Positions 38,286-47,071 of a stretch of DNA of 64,000 bases are shown here, piece after piece (the first letter of the stretch is position 1; every line of letters starts with the position of its first letter). Made by a program: the position numbers and the translations under genes. This DNA comes from Rossellomorea marisflavi (GTDB taxonomy: Bacteria > Bacillota > Bacilli > Bacillales > Bacillaceae_B): NCBI RefSeq assembly GCF_009806575.1, contig NZ_CP047095.1:228001-292000 (forward strand). Direction: 5' to 3'. Under the pieces are notes generated by a model. That model was not told where the DNA came from and did not search any database. It was given only the letters and a program-made list of their open reading frames with translations.

Positions 38286-39551
38286 ATGACGATTCCATTT
38301 ATCAAAAAACAATTGCTGCTGATGATCCGGAACCCCCAAGTCCTCCTCATCCTGTTGGGGATGCCCCTTCTGCTCATCACCATCCTGGGGTTTGCCCTGG
38401 GAGATCTGATGAACGGGGAGGAAGAGCCCATTGAAGCCAAGGTTGGTTTTGTTGTGGAAGGGAATCCCTCAGATGAACTCAAGCAATTCCAAAAAGAAGT
38501 AGATGAGAGCGAGATGCCGGCACAACAAAAAGAGGGCTTGAAAGCGGCAGCCGCCAAGGCCCTTCCCATCGACGCCCTGAAAAAGGATCTATTCGGTAGT
38601 AAAGAAGTGAAGAAGTTCATCCACCTGAAAGAGAAAAAAGCAGAAGATCTTGACCGGCTCAGGGATAACGATGATTATTCAGCCATCATCCATTTTTCAG
38701 AAGGTTATACCCTGACCATGCTGCGTCAGGCTTTCCTTGACGGAAGTGAAAGTCCGGATATCACAGTGATCAAAAATGAAGGGAGGCCGCTAACGGCTAA
38801 CCTGGTAACCGATCTGCTCACGTCGTATCAAGAGCAATATACGCTTGCCCTGCAGGCAGGGAAAGCAGGGATCGATCCTGCTGCCATCATCCCTGATGAT
38901 GCATCCTTCGGTTCCGTGGAGAAGCTCGAGGACCGTCAATCCCTTTCGTCCATGGCGTATTATGCAGTGGGGATGAGTGTCATGTTCGTCCTTTATATCG
39001 CGACGAATATGGGAAGCTTCGCCTTCATGGAGAAGGAAGATCGCGTGTTTGACCGTCTGATCTTCGCCGGAGTATCACCATTGAAGTATCTGTTGAGCGT
39101 ATTGATCACCACGATCATCCTCGCGTTCCTCCAGATCAGTATCCTGTTCGGTGCGAGCGCGCTCATCTATGGAGTGAAATTCCCGGACATAGGCGTATTT
39201 CTTCTTGTGACTGTATGCATCTGCTTTGCCGTCGGCGGACTAGGGGCATTGATTACGGCCATATGCTATAAAGGCAACTCAGAGACGGTCGCGAGCTTTT
39301 TCTCCTCCATCGGAGTGGCAGTCCTCGCCTTCCTCGGTGGAAGCTTCGGTCCGCTTACGAGCGGCAAGCTCATGGGGATCCTCGCCGATCTGGTTCCGAA
39401 TGGGGCCGCCATGACAGCGTATTTCAAAGTCTTTCAAGGATATGGGATCGGAGATGTCCTCCCGAATATATGGGCCATGCTCGGTTTCGGTCTCCTTGCC
39501 ATCATTGTTGCCACGATTGTATTTCCTAAGGAAGGGGGGCACGCAGCATGA
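38286..39551 (+). CDS. ABC-2 type exporter permease, LnrM-like
   Basis: 421 residues. The first helix (about 10-40) is followed by a large extracytoplasmic domain (about 45-215). Five C-terminal helices carry the ABC-2 block MEKEDRVFDRLIFAGVSPLKYLLS. It overlaps the next permease by four bases. Together they probably expel a membrane-active compound. Confidence 0.88.
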   Translation: MTIPFIKKQLLLMIRNPQVLLILLGMPLLLITILGFALGDLMNGEEEPIEAKVGFVVEGNPSDELKQFQKEVDESEMPAQQKEGLKAAAAKALPIDALKKDLFGSKEVKKFIHLKEKKAEDLDRLRDNDDYSAIIHFSEGYTLTMLRQAFLDGSESPDITVIKNEGRPLTANLVTDLLTSYQEQYTLALQAGKAGIDPAAIIPDDASFGSVEKLEDRQSLSSMAYYAVGMSVMFVLYIATNMGSFAFMEKEDRVFDRLIFAGVSPLKYLLSVLITTIILAFLQISILFGASALIYGVKFPDIGVFLLVTVCICFAVGGLGALITAICYKGNSETVASFFSSIGVAVLAFLGGSFGPLTSGKLMGILADLVPNGAAMTAYFKVFQGYGIGDVLPNIWAMLGFGLLAIIVATIVFPKEGGHAA

Positions 39552-40656
39552 AGGGTCTGTTGTACGGGAAATTGAAAATGTTGATCAGGAAGCCTTGGCC
39601 GTTCCTGCTCACCACCATTGTCTGCCTGATGTTTGCTTTCTTTACCAGTCAGTCCGGCGCCAATGAAGTGACCGTGCCGTACTCGACTGAAGGGGGGAAG
39701 ATGCTCCCAAAGCGATCATGGAGGAATTGAAGGCATCCGATTCAATCATCTTCCAGGAAATGTCGAAGGGTGACCTTAATGACCAAGTCAGTGAAGGGAA
39801 GAGCCCACTGGGCCTTGTACTTGGTGATGACGATTATACCATCATTGCTTCGGCCGATACCCCGAACGTTCCACAGGTCGATCAGATCGTGAGGAAGGCG
39901 TACATGAAGGTGGCACAACAGAAGGGATTGGAGGCTGTTGCTGCGGAGAAGGGAATCGGCTCGGATGAGGTACAGGGATGGTTCCGTGATGTCAAAGATG
40001 ACCCGTCTTTCTCTCTAAATGAAACGACGTTCCGGAGCGACGGGGACTGGGTATACGATGTGAAGCTTCAGTCGCTATTCGGATTCTCCCTGTTTTTCGT
40101 GATTTATACGATCGCTTATAATGTAGCGACCATCATGCATGAGAAGCGTATGGGGATCTGGGACCGGATGATCCTGTCTCCCGTGAAGAAGTGGGAAATG
40201 TATACGGCGAATCTGTTATACAGCTTCATCCTGGGGTACGTACAGATCCTCCTTGTATTCATGGTGTTCCGGTACATCACCGATGTTAATTTCTACGGCC
40301 ATTTCGCATGGGTGCTCGTATTGCTCATCCCATATGTCTTTGCAATCGTGGCATTATCCATCTTCATCACGGGGCTTGTGAAGAAATCCCAGCACTTCAA
40401 TGCCGTGATTCCCATTGTTGCCGTGAGCATGGCCATGCTTGGTGGGGCTTACTGGCCGCTTGAGATCGTGAACTCCCCCGTGATGATCGCGATTTCCAAA
40501 GTCATCCCCATCACATATGGAATGGAGATCCTGAAGGGCATTACCGTCAATCAGCTCGGTCTGGGAGACATTCTTTACCCGGTATCGATCCTTCTCCTTA
40601 TGGGAGTGTTATTCCTCGGTCTGGGGCTCAATTTCATGGAGAAAAGGCACGTATAG
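39548..40656 (+). pseudogene. ABC-2 type exporter permease, LnrN-like (frameshifted)
   Basis: The start reads MKGLLYGKLKMLIRKPW with a first membrane helix to PYSTEGG. The remaining about 312 residues continue in another frame from EDAPKAIMEELKAS. One extra G in the six-G run at 39692-39697 joins both into about 370 residues, equal in layout to the preceding permease (N-helix, outer domain, five helices, HEKRMGIWDRMILSPVKKWEM). Probably intact in the cell; the break fits the missing-G pattern in this window. Confidence 0.82.
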
Positions 40657-40659
40657 AGC

Positions 40660-40833
40660 CTAGAAGATTTTCCAGAATCCGAGTACGACCAGCAAGACGC
40701 TGGTGATGACTGTGATTCCGATCAGCATAAAGAAGAAATCAAGAACGCTGTCTACGAATACTTTCTTGCGGTTGGAACGTCTGAAATGGCGAACTTCCTT
40801 ACGTGGTGTATGCGTATGGACGACTCGACTCAT
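40660..40833 (-). CDS. Small membrane protein of 57 residues
   Basis: A basic soluble N-terminus (HTHTPRKEVRHFRRSNRKK) is followed by a single long hydrophobic helix (VLDFFFMLIGITVITSVLLV) and the end FWKIF. AAAGGAGGA lies nine bases before ATG. It is convergent with the exporter, three bases from its stop. I do not recognise it. The good ribosome site and clear membrane layout support a real gene. Confidence 0.7.
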   Translation of the reverse strand: MSRVVHTHTPRKEVRHFRRSNRKKVFVDSVLDFFFMLIGITVITSVLLVVLGFWKIF

Positions 40834-40909
40834 AGTGAGATTCCTCCTTTATGGTAGTAATGAGTTAATTCGAGGAATGAAGTGAAAATCCTTCCTTGTC
40901 TGAAGAATT

Positions 40910-40969
40910 ATGCCGAAACCTGTTGAAGGAGGGGCAGGCAAAAAGGGTCATTACGATGCTGTTCCATGA
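40910..40969 (+). CDS. Possible 19-residue peptide
   Basis: The frame MPKPVEGGAGKKGHYDAVP ends nine bases before a strong terminator, so some short transcript ends here. The ribosome site (TGAAGAA) is weak. This may be untranslated RNA. Confidence 0.2.
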   Translation: MPKPVEGGAGKKGHYDAVP

Positions 40970-40977
40970 GTGAGGAT

Positions 40978-41008
40978 AAACCGGGCGCCGATTCGACGCC
41001 CGGTTTTT
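40978..41008 (+). terminator. Terminator downstream of the small ORF region
   Basis: AAACCGGGCG (40978-40987) pairs with CGCCCGGTTT (40997-41006), followed by T's. The gene it serves is not obvious. From here to 41272 I see no protein gene, only an AGGCCGGAAGGAG stretch and the pair CGTACAA/TTGTACG (41171 and 41226 regions). Confidence 0.8.
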
Positions 41009-41272
41009 CATATGTCAGTGTTTCCATAGCGGGGAATGGTTCTTCGGGTGAACCCGTCACCGATCGATAGGCCGGAAGGAGAAAAAAGTTCAGCTCTATA
41101 GGATTATTGTTTCATTTTTGGGGAAAAAGAAAAGCAATTGAATAAAGGTGAAACTTTTTATAGCGTCGAACGTACAAATAGGTGAGTGATACATACAAGA
41201 GCTGTCGCTGTTGATTATGATCCTGCTTGTACGAAACCAACCTGGCCTAAGGCCAAAAAAGAGGTGAATAAC

Positions 41273-41422
41273 GTGGTAAAGGAGAACGATCGCTTAAAAC
41301 GAGTGATAACCAAATTGTCGAATGTCGGTGTCAATATCACCAAAACGAAATCAAGACGGGAAATCCTACAGTCACTGAAGCAGTATCAACCATTACCGAA
41401 GACGTTAACACAAGACTCTTAA
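41273..41422 (+). CDS. Small basic protein of 49 residues, unknown
   Basis: GTG start 41273 is preceded by AAAGAGGTG. The product (VKENDRLKRVITKLSNVG, TKSRREILQSLKQYQ) is basic and helical. The frame is open upstream to 41186 but without a ribosome site. Not recognised; it could be a small regulator. Confidence 0.45.
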   Translation: MVKENDRLKRVITKLSNVGVNITKTKSRREILQSLKQYQPLPKTLTQDS

Positions 41423-41496
41423 TGTCCATGGGTTGTACAGACATAATTCCCGGCCCTTCACGATATACTATGGAATAATGAAGAGGAGGGGATCCC

Positions 41497-41775
41497 ATGG
41501 AGAGACTGATGTTCGATATGGCTACGCTGAAGGACATCAAGAAGAAAGCGGATGAACTGTCCTATTTTTGTCTGAGCAGGACCGATGAACCGGACACGGT
41601 GAAGTTGACCCAGGCGCTGGATCAAGTGAGCCGCGCGCTGTCGATGTTTGCAGAAGTTGAGCTCGATCTGATGAATGGCCGTTCGATTCCATTTGATCCC
41701 GAGAGCTACATCAGGGGCAGGCTCGGGCTGGCACACCGTTCATTGCTGTCTGTATCCGAATCACATACAGCCTAG
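41497..41775 (+). CDS. Hypothetical 92-residue helical protein
   Basis: GAGGAGGGG precedes ATG. The product is soluble and alpha-helical (LKDIKKKADELSYFCLSR, VKLTQALDQVSRALSMF) with no known motif. It stands alone. Unknown function. Confidence 0.65.
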   Translation: MERLMFDMATLKDIKKKADELSYFCLSRTDEPDTVKLTQALDQVSRALSMFAEVELDLMNGRSIPFDPESYIRGRLGLAHRSLLSVSESHTA

Positions 41776-41965
41776 GAAAGAGGTTGACCCAAGACGGGTA
41801 AACGCACTGACACATGAGTGAGGCTTTTGACTGTTAAATGAATACGCAGAACTCATTTGGCCTGTCCTTTAAGGATGACTATTCCTCATCGTTTTGGGTC
41901 AGCCTCTTTTTGGTTTCCGGAAACTTCGGCTGCATACCCTTATGAGAAGAAAGCAGGTGAGCGCC

Positions 41966-42858
41966 ATGTACTCAGATATTCTATTGATATGCAACGGAAA
42001 GGCGGGCAGGGAAAACTGGAAGCACTGCTGAAGGACACCATTCCCCCGCTTTTGGATGTGTGCACGAATATAACGATCCACCCGACCAAAGATAAAGGCG
42101 ACGCCGAGCGCTTCTGCCGGGAAAAAGGCCATTCATTCGACCTCGTCATCGTCCTTGGAGGGGACGGGACGGTCCATGAGGTCATCAACGGGCTCGCTGA
42201 CCTTGAGGTGCGTCCTTTGACAGCCATCCTTCCTGGCGGGACATGCAATGATTTTGCCCGATCCCTTCATATCCCCATGAATATCAAGCAGGCTGTCCAG
42301 CTTATCGTCGAGCACCCTCTCCGGAAGAGTGTAGATCTCGTCAAAACGGACAGCCGATACTTCAGTAATTTCTGGGGAACCGGATTGATTTCACAGACGA
42401 GCGATAACATCGACGTCGGATCAAAAGGTGTCCTCGGGAAGCTGAGTTATTATATCAGTGCCTTTCAATCCATCCAGGATGCCCCGGTTCTGAAGGTGAA
42501 AGTGAGGACCGACGAAGAGGAATTCGAAGAAGATGTGGTGATGGTCCTGGCCGCCAATGGGAAATCCATCGGTGCGAATGCCCTGCCACAGTCCATCAGT
42601 CTGGACGACGGACTCCTCGACCTTTATCTTGTGAAAAGGAGCGGCTTCCCGCTTCTGAAGGAATTCTTCTTGATGAAGGGGACCGGCGATGTGAGCCACA
42701 CGTTCGAAGATATCCGGCATATCCGTACATCGAGTTTGGAGGTCGAGCTCTCCGATGAAGAGAAGTTCGATATGGACGGGGAATTGTATGACGGTAAGCG
42801 TCAGACGATGAAGGTGCTTCAAGGTCATATGGATTTTATCGTAGGCGTTGAAAGATAA
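41966..42858 (+). pseudogene. Diacylglycerol/lipid kinase family protein (frameshifted)
   Basis: AGGTGA precedes ATG 41966, which reads MYSDILLICNGKAG. The continuation GQGKLEALLKDTI lies in another frame, and one extra G in the GGG at 42004-42006 joins them. The N-terminal N(G/P)KAGQGK and LVIVLGGDGTVHEVINGL are the nucleotide-binding blocks of DAGK-catalytic (YegS/DgkB) proteins. LPGGTCNDFARSL follows, and a beta-sandwich C-domain ends with FDMDGELYDG. About 298 residues when repaired. It phosphorylates diacylglycerol or a related lipid; the exact substrate is uncertain. Confidence 0.85.
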
Positions 42859-42862
42859 AAGG

Positions 42863-42903
42863 AAAGAGGCCGTACCCTGGGGTGCCCAGGATACGGCCTC
42901 TTT
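42863..42903. terminator. Bidirectional terminator
   Basis: Long arms 42863-42874 and 42892-42903 with an inner CCTGG/CCAGG stem lie between the convergent lipid kinase and DedA genes. Confidence 0.92.
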
Positions 42904-42907
42904 ATTT

Positions 42908-43492
42908 TCATTGTACGGACGTTCTTCTTTTTTTGATCAAGACGTATCCGACATACAGGATGACGAGAACGGCCCCTACAACGAAACTGAGCATGGCGAA
43001 GTTTTGTTCAATAAATGGCTTTGCCTTCTCACCGAGTGTTATGATGATGATCGCTTCGAGGAAGAAACGGAATCCGCGACCGATGATGGACCAGATGACC
43101 AACACGCGGATCCGGATGCCGGAAACTCCTGCGAAGATGGTGAAAATCTTATAAGGAACGGGAGTGAGTCCTGCAATAAGGATGGCCATCGGGCCGAATT
43201 TATTGAAGTAGTCCTCCACTTTTTGTATGCGTTCTTCTTTGAATAAATAGACCAGTACCGGTCGACCGAGCTTCTTTCCGATCCACCATCCGAAAAGGGC
43301 TCCGATAACGGAAGCGACTGTCGTATAAAGGGCATATAACAATGCGCTATCCGGGTTGGCAATCGACATGGGGATAAGAAGGACATCAGGGGGAATCGGG
43401 AAGAAGGATGAGTCTGCGAAAGACACCAGGATCAATCCCCATACACCATAATCCATTAACCACGTTTCAAACATATGTATCCATTCAGACAT
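42908..43492 (-). CDS. DedA/VTT-family membrane protein (YqaA-like)
   Basis: 194 residues with four to five membrane helices. The VTT pattern is seen in FADSSFFPIPPDVLLIPMSI, ASVIGALFGWWIGKKLG and GLTPVPYKIFTIFAGVSGI. DedA proteins move lipids such as undecaprenyl phosphate or phosphatidylethanolamine between leaflets. Start ATG 43492 follows AAGGAG at eleven bases. 228 bases to argS hold only an inverted repeat and the promoter. Confidence 0.82.
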   Translation of the reverse strand: MSEWIHMFETWLMDYGVWGLILVSFADSSFFPIPPDVLLIPMSIANPDSALLYALYTTVASVIGALFGWWIGKKLGRPVLVYLFKEERIQKVEDYFNKFGPMAILIAGLTPVPYKIFTIFAGVSGIRIRVLVIWSIIGRGFRFFLEAIIIITLGEKAKPFIEQNFAMLSFVVGAVLVILYVGYVLIKKRRTSVQ

Positions 43493-43672
43493 ATTCAATG
43501 AGTCTCCTTGTTCAATAAGTGTCGGCTCACGCACTGGCAAGCAGCAATGCAGGTCGACCGAATATTCTTTCAATCGACACAGTGTACATGCCCTGCAGGA
43601 TAGGACTTCTGAAAGTATACCATGATTACAGGGAAGAGTCATCGGACCCTTCGTTACAGTTTCGTGAAATCA

Positions 43673-43719
43673 ATCGATTCCTGTCGCTATTTCCCGAGAA
43701 ATATCCGACAGGAATCGAT
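43673..43719. repeat. Inverted repeat after argS
   Basis: Fourteen-base perfect arms (43673-43686/43706-43719) with an inner ATTTC/GAAAT stem lie one base from the argS stop. The T tract is poor, so it may terminate weakly or protect the 3' end. Confidence 0.6.
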
Positions 43720-43720
43720 A

Positions 43721-45409
43721 TTACATTTCTGATGGTGCTGATATGCCCAAGATGCGCAGTCCTTCCGTCAGGACGATGGATACCGCAGCTACGAGGCTCA
43801 CGCGTGATGCCTGATCTCCATCGCCGGAAAGAATCTTTGATTTCCCATAGTAGCGGTTGAAGTGCTGAGCCGTTTCAATCAAGTATTTCGCCAGGATCGA
43901 CGGGGAATAGTGAGTCCAGGCACGGGCGATCACGTCTGGGAACAACCGCAGCTGCTTGATGACTTCCCAGCTTTCTTCATCAGCAAGGCCTGTGAACTCT
44001 CCAGCCTTCACATCGGATTTTCTCAGGATTGAGTGGGCCCTTGCGTTGGTATATTGGATATACGGTCCGGTCTCGCCTTCGAATGTGAGCATATGCTGGA
44101 GCGAAAATTCTATGTCATTCATTCGGTCATTCTTCAGGTCATGGAAGATGACGGCCCCGACACCGACTGCATTGGCCACCCGTTTTGCATCCGGCAGATG
44201 GGGGTTCTTGCTTTCAATGTTTTGTTGGGACAGGGCGATTGCCTCTTTCAGTACTTCCTCGAGGAGGATGACCCGGCCTTTCCTCGTGGACATTTTCTTC
44301 CCATCCTTCAGGTAGAGGCCGAAGGGGATATGTTTCATATGGTCGGCCCATTCGTAGCCCATCTGTGCCAGTACGTTTTTCACCTGCTTAAAGTGGACGG
44401 TCTGTTCCTGCCCCACGATATAGAGGGCCTCATCGAATCCATACTCCCGCTGGCGGTATAGGGCGGCAGCGAGATCACGGGTGGCATATAAGGTAGCGCC
44501 ATCCGACTTTTTAATCAGGCAGGGTGGAAGGCTTGTGTCATCGGTCATCCAGACCACCTGGGCACCATCGGATTCAGTCAGTAATCCTTTTTCGGACAGG
44601 AGTTCGACCACTTCATCCATCTTGTCGTTGAAGAAGGCTTCCCCGTTATACGAATCGAACTCCACTCCAAGAAGGGTATAGATCTCCTTGAACGCATCCA
44701 GTGATTCATCCTTGAACCATCTCCAAAGAGAAACCATTTCCGTATCGCCGTCTTCAAGGAGTTTGAAAGCTTTCCTGCCTTCCTCGTCCAAGGAAGGATC
44801 GTTTTCTGCTTCTTCATGGAATCGCTTATAGAGGGTGAAGAGCTCCGCAATAGGGTTCTGTTTCACTTTTTCCTCGCTTCCCCATTTTTTGTACGCAACC
44901 ATCAGCTTACCGAACTGGGTGCCCCAATCCCCGACATAGTTAATTTTGACCGTATCAAATCCGCATTTTTCACCGATGCCGGCAATGGCGTTTCCGATAA
45001 CTGTGGAACGGAGATGCCCCATGGAGAAAGGCTTGGCGATATTGGGGGAAGAAAGATCCAGGACGACGGTGCGATCATTCCCGAACGACTGGGTTCCGTA
45101 TTCCTGCTGTTGATCAAGGATGGTGGAGACAATCTGCTTGCCGGCTTTGACCGGGTCGAATTTGACATTCACATAAGGACCTGCTGCTTCGACCGAAGCG
45201 AAATAAGGGGATCCGATCTTTCCAGCAAACTCAGCAGCTATTGCCTGCGGCGCCTTCTTCAGTTCCTTGGCAAGGCCAAAGCAGGGGAAGGCTGCGTCGC
45301 CCATATGAGAGAACTTTGGCGTCTCGATCAAGGTATAAAGCTCTTCTTTGTTCCAATGCGGTACAACCTGTTCATGCAGTGCGTCTGCGAAAATCATCTT
45401 TAAATCCAT
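43721..45409 (-). CDS. argS: Arginyl-tRNA synthetase
   Basis: 562 residues, close to the B. subtilis length. The class I motif lies in SSPNIAKPFSMGHLRST (HIGH equivalent MGHL) and KKMSTRKG is the KMSKS equivalent. The DALR anticodon-binding domain forms the last ~120 residues. ATG 45409 is nine bases from GGAGG; the longer frame runs through the T-box leader and is not coding. Confidence 0.96.
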   Translation of the reverse strand: MDLKMIFADALHEQVVPHWNKEELYTLIETPKFSHMGDAAFPCFGLAKELKKAPQAIAAEFAGKIGSPYFASVEAAGPYVNVKFDPVKAGKQIVSTILDQQQEYGTQSFGNDRTVVLDLSSPNIAKPFSMGHLRSTVIGNAIAGIGEKCGFDTVKINYVGDWGTQFGKLMVAYKKWGSEEKVKQNPIAELFTLYKRFHEEAENDPSLDEEGRKAFKLLEDGDTEMVSLWRWFKDESLDAFKEIYTLLGVEFDSYNGEAFFNDKMDEVVELLSEKGLLTESDGAQVVWMTDDTSLPPCLIKKSDGATLYATRDLAAALYRQREYGFDEALYIVGQEQTVHFKQVKNVLAQMGYEWADHMKHIPFGLYLKDGKKMSTRKGRVILLEEVLKEAIALSQQNIESKNPHLPDAKRVANAVGVGAVIFHDLKNDRMNDIEFSLQHMLTFEGETGPYIQYTNARAHSILRKSDVKAGEFTGLADEESWEVIKQLRLFPDVIARAWTHYSPSILAKYLIETAQHFNRYYGKSKILSGDGDQASRVSLVAAVSIVLTEGLRILGISAPSEM

Positions 45410-45426
45410 CTTCATCCACCTCCAGA

Positions 45427-45660
45427 TAAAATAAAAAAACCCGCCTCTATAGAACATAGAGACGAGTTTGAACTCGCGGTACCACTCTGATTCCCTCCAA
45501 CAAGGGCTCTCATTGCATAACGGGGGGATTCCCCGGCCGTAAAACGGCATCTCAAAAGTGCGGTTCATCCCGTGCTTCCCACCAGGCTCCCACCATCCCC
45601 GGCTCGCTTTGTTCCACAATGGGATTACTCTCTTCATCATCGACGGTTTGTCATATAATT
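45427..45660 (-). promoter_or_regulatory. T-box leader of argS
   Basis: On the minus strand, Stem I begins near GATGATGAAGAGAGTAA and includes the GNUG-type loop region. It carries GAACCGCAC, whose CGC is the likely arginine specifier. The T-box sequence GTGGTACCGCGAGTTC follows, then a terminator (CTCGTCTCTAT/ATAGAGGCGGG and T tract). Promoter: TTGCAT (45689-45694) and TAAAAT (45667-45672) with 16-base spacing. Uncharged tRNA-Arg should allow readthrough. Confidence 0.93.
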
Positions 45661-45701
45661 AACTATATTTTACACATTTTGATGGAGAATGCAACTCCTG
45701 A

Positions 45702-46874
45702 TCAGGAATTATCCGATGAAAACATATACGATCGGTGATGGAACTTCATGCTGAATATGAGGCCGAGTGCAAGCATATTCCCCATGAGCGAGCTTCCTCC
45801 ATACGAGATCAACGGAAGCGGGATCCCGGTGATCGGAAGGAGCTGGATCGTCATTCCGATATTCTGGAATACGTGGAAGGTGATCATGCTGATGACACCT
45901 GCACACACATACGCATTATATGGCTCTTTCGTATCAAGGGCGGTCTTGGTCAAGTGGTAGATCAGGATGAAGAAGAGACTGATCACGACGCTTGCCCCGA
46001 CAAAGCCGAAACGCTCGGCGATCCCGCTGAAGATGAAGTCGGTGTGGGCTTCCGGGATATAGACTTCACTGCCGTTGAATCCCTTCCCGTAAATCTGACC
46101 CGATCCGACCGCGTTCAGGGATTTGATCAAGTGGAATCCTTCTTCCCTTGTGTAGTTATACGGATCGAGCCACGAATAGATCCGTCCGAATTGGTACTTG
46201 TCCACACCGAGATATTTTTCAAGGAAATCCGGTGCATAGAGAACAAGGGAGAAGATGGTCCCGCCGATGACGGCAATGCTGCCGTAGATCGGCACGATGA
46301 TCTTCCACGTTATTCCCGAAACGAGGATGATCCCGGTGACGATGGCAATGAACACGAGAGCGGTCCCGAGGTCATCGGTGATGATGAGGGCCAGTGGCCC
46401 AAGGGCCGTCAATCCAATTTTCGCAAGAAGCATGAAGTCGGACTGTACGGTCTTTACCTGGTTTTGCTCATGGTGGTTCGTGATCACCCGTGCAAGGGCG
46501 AGGATCAGGAAGGTTTTGACGAACTCTGAAGGCTGGATCAGGATCGATTCCGAGATTTTATACCAGCTGTGTGCACCGTTCCGGTAAGGGACGATGCTTT
46601 CAGGCATGACCCTGAGACCGAGAAGGAGCACGATCCCGATTCCATATGCGTACCAGGCGAGTCGCTTGTACTGGTCCGAGTCGAAGAAAAGGGCTCCTGT
46701 AATGATCACGCCCCCCACCACATACCAGAAAGCCTGGCGGATGACGAAGTTCTGGGTATACTGTCCTGAAGTTTGGGCGCTGCTTATACTGATGGCACTG
46801 ACAATAAAAAATAACATGAGGATGAAAAGCAATCCCCAATCGATTCGATCAGCGAGACGCTGGCGGTTTTCCAT
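45702..46874 (-). CDS. FtsW/RodA/SpoVE-family peptidoglycan polymerase, RodA-like
   Basis: 390 residues with ten membrane helices. SEDS signatures NGAHSWYKI, LIQPSEFVKTFLILALAR, ITDDLGTALVF (with the functional Asp) and PITGIPLPLISYGGSS. It polymerises lipid II glycan chains with a class B PBP. Length and single-gene context favour RodA (elongation), but SpoVE-like roles are possible. ATG 46874 is eight bases from AGGTGA. Confidence 0.88.
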   Translation of the reverse strand: MENRQRLADRIDWGLLFILMLFFIVSAISISSAQTSGQYTQNFVIRQAFWYVVGGVIITGALFFDSDQYKRLAWYAYGIGIVLLLGLRVMPESIVPYRNGAHSWYKISESILIQPSEFVKTFLILALARVITNHHEQNQVKTVQSDFMLLAKIGLTALGPLALIITDDLGTALVFIAIVTGIILVSGITWKIIVPIYGSIAVIGGTIFSLVLYAPDFLEKYLGVDKYQFGRIYSWLDPYNYTREEGFHLIKSLNAVGSGQIYGKGFNGSEVYIPEAHTDFIFSGIAERFGFVGASVVISLFFILIYHLTKTALDTKEPYNAYVCAGVISMITFHVFQNIGMTIQLLPITGIPLPLISYGGSSLMGNMLALGLIFSMKFHHRSYMFSSDNS

Positions 46875-47010
46875 AATCATTTCACCTGTACTTCTAAAGA
46901 TTTCACATATCTTAGTCTAATAGAAAGAGAGGAAAATTTCTACTCTCTATCTACGGCTTTCCGTTTGCGATGGATGGGAGAAGGGGGAGGCTGTAAGCGA
47001 TTGGTAAAGA

Positions 47011-47048
47011 AAAAGCCGTCAGTGGAAGGGTTCCACGGATCGGCTTTT
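47011..47048 (-). terminator. Terminator of the CNNM/CorC gene
   Basis: AAAAGCCG (47011-47018) pairs with CGGCTTTT (47041-47048) with an inner TGGAA/TTCCA stem; T-rich on the minus strand. Confidence 0.75.
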
Positions 47049-47071
47049 ACGTTTCTATACCATTTATTACA

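Noticed and set aside
39692-39700. Programmed -1 frameshift in the lnrN-like gene
   Set aside because: The G run could be slippery, but five other unrelated genes here show the same missing G, so a base-calling cause is simpler.
45410-45640. N-terminal 77-residue extension of ArgS
   Set aside because: This stretch is the T-box leader; ArgS starts at 45409 after GGAGG.
45735-46529. 264-residue frame opposite the rodA-like gene
   Set aside because: Charged antisense translation of membrane helices; no start site.
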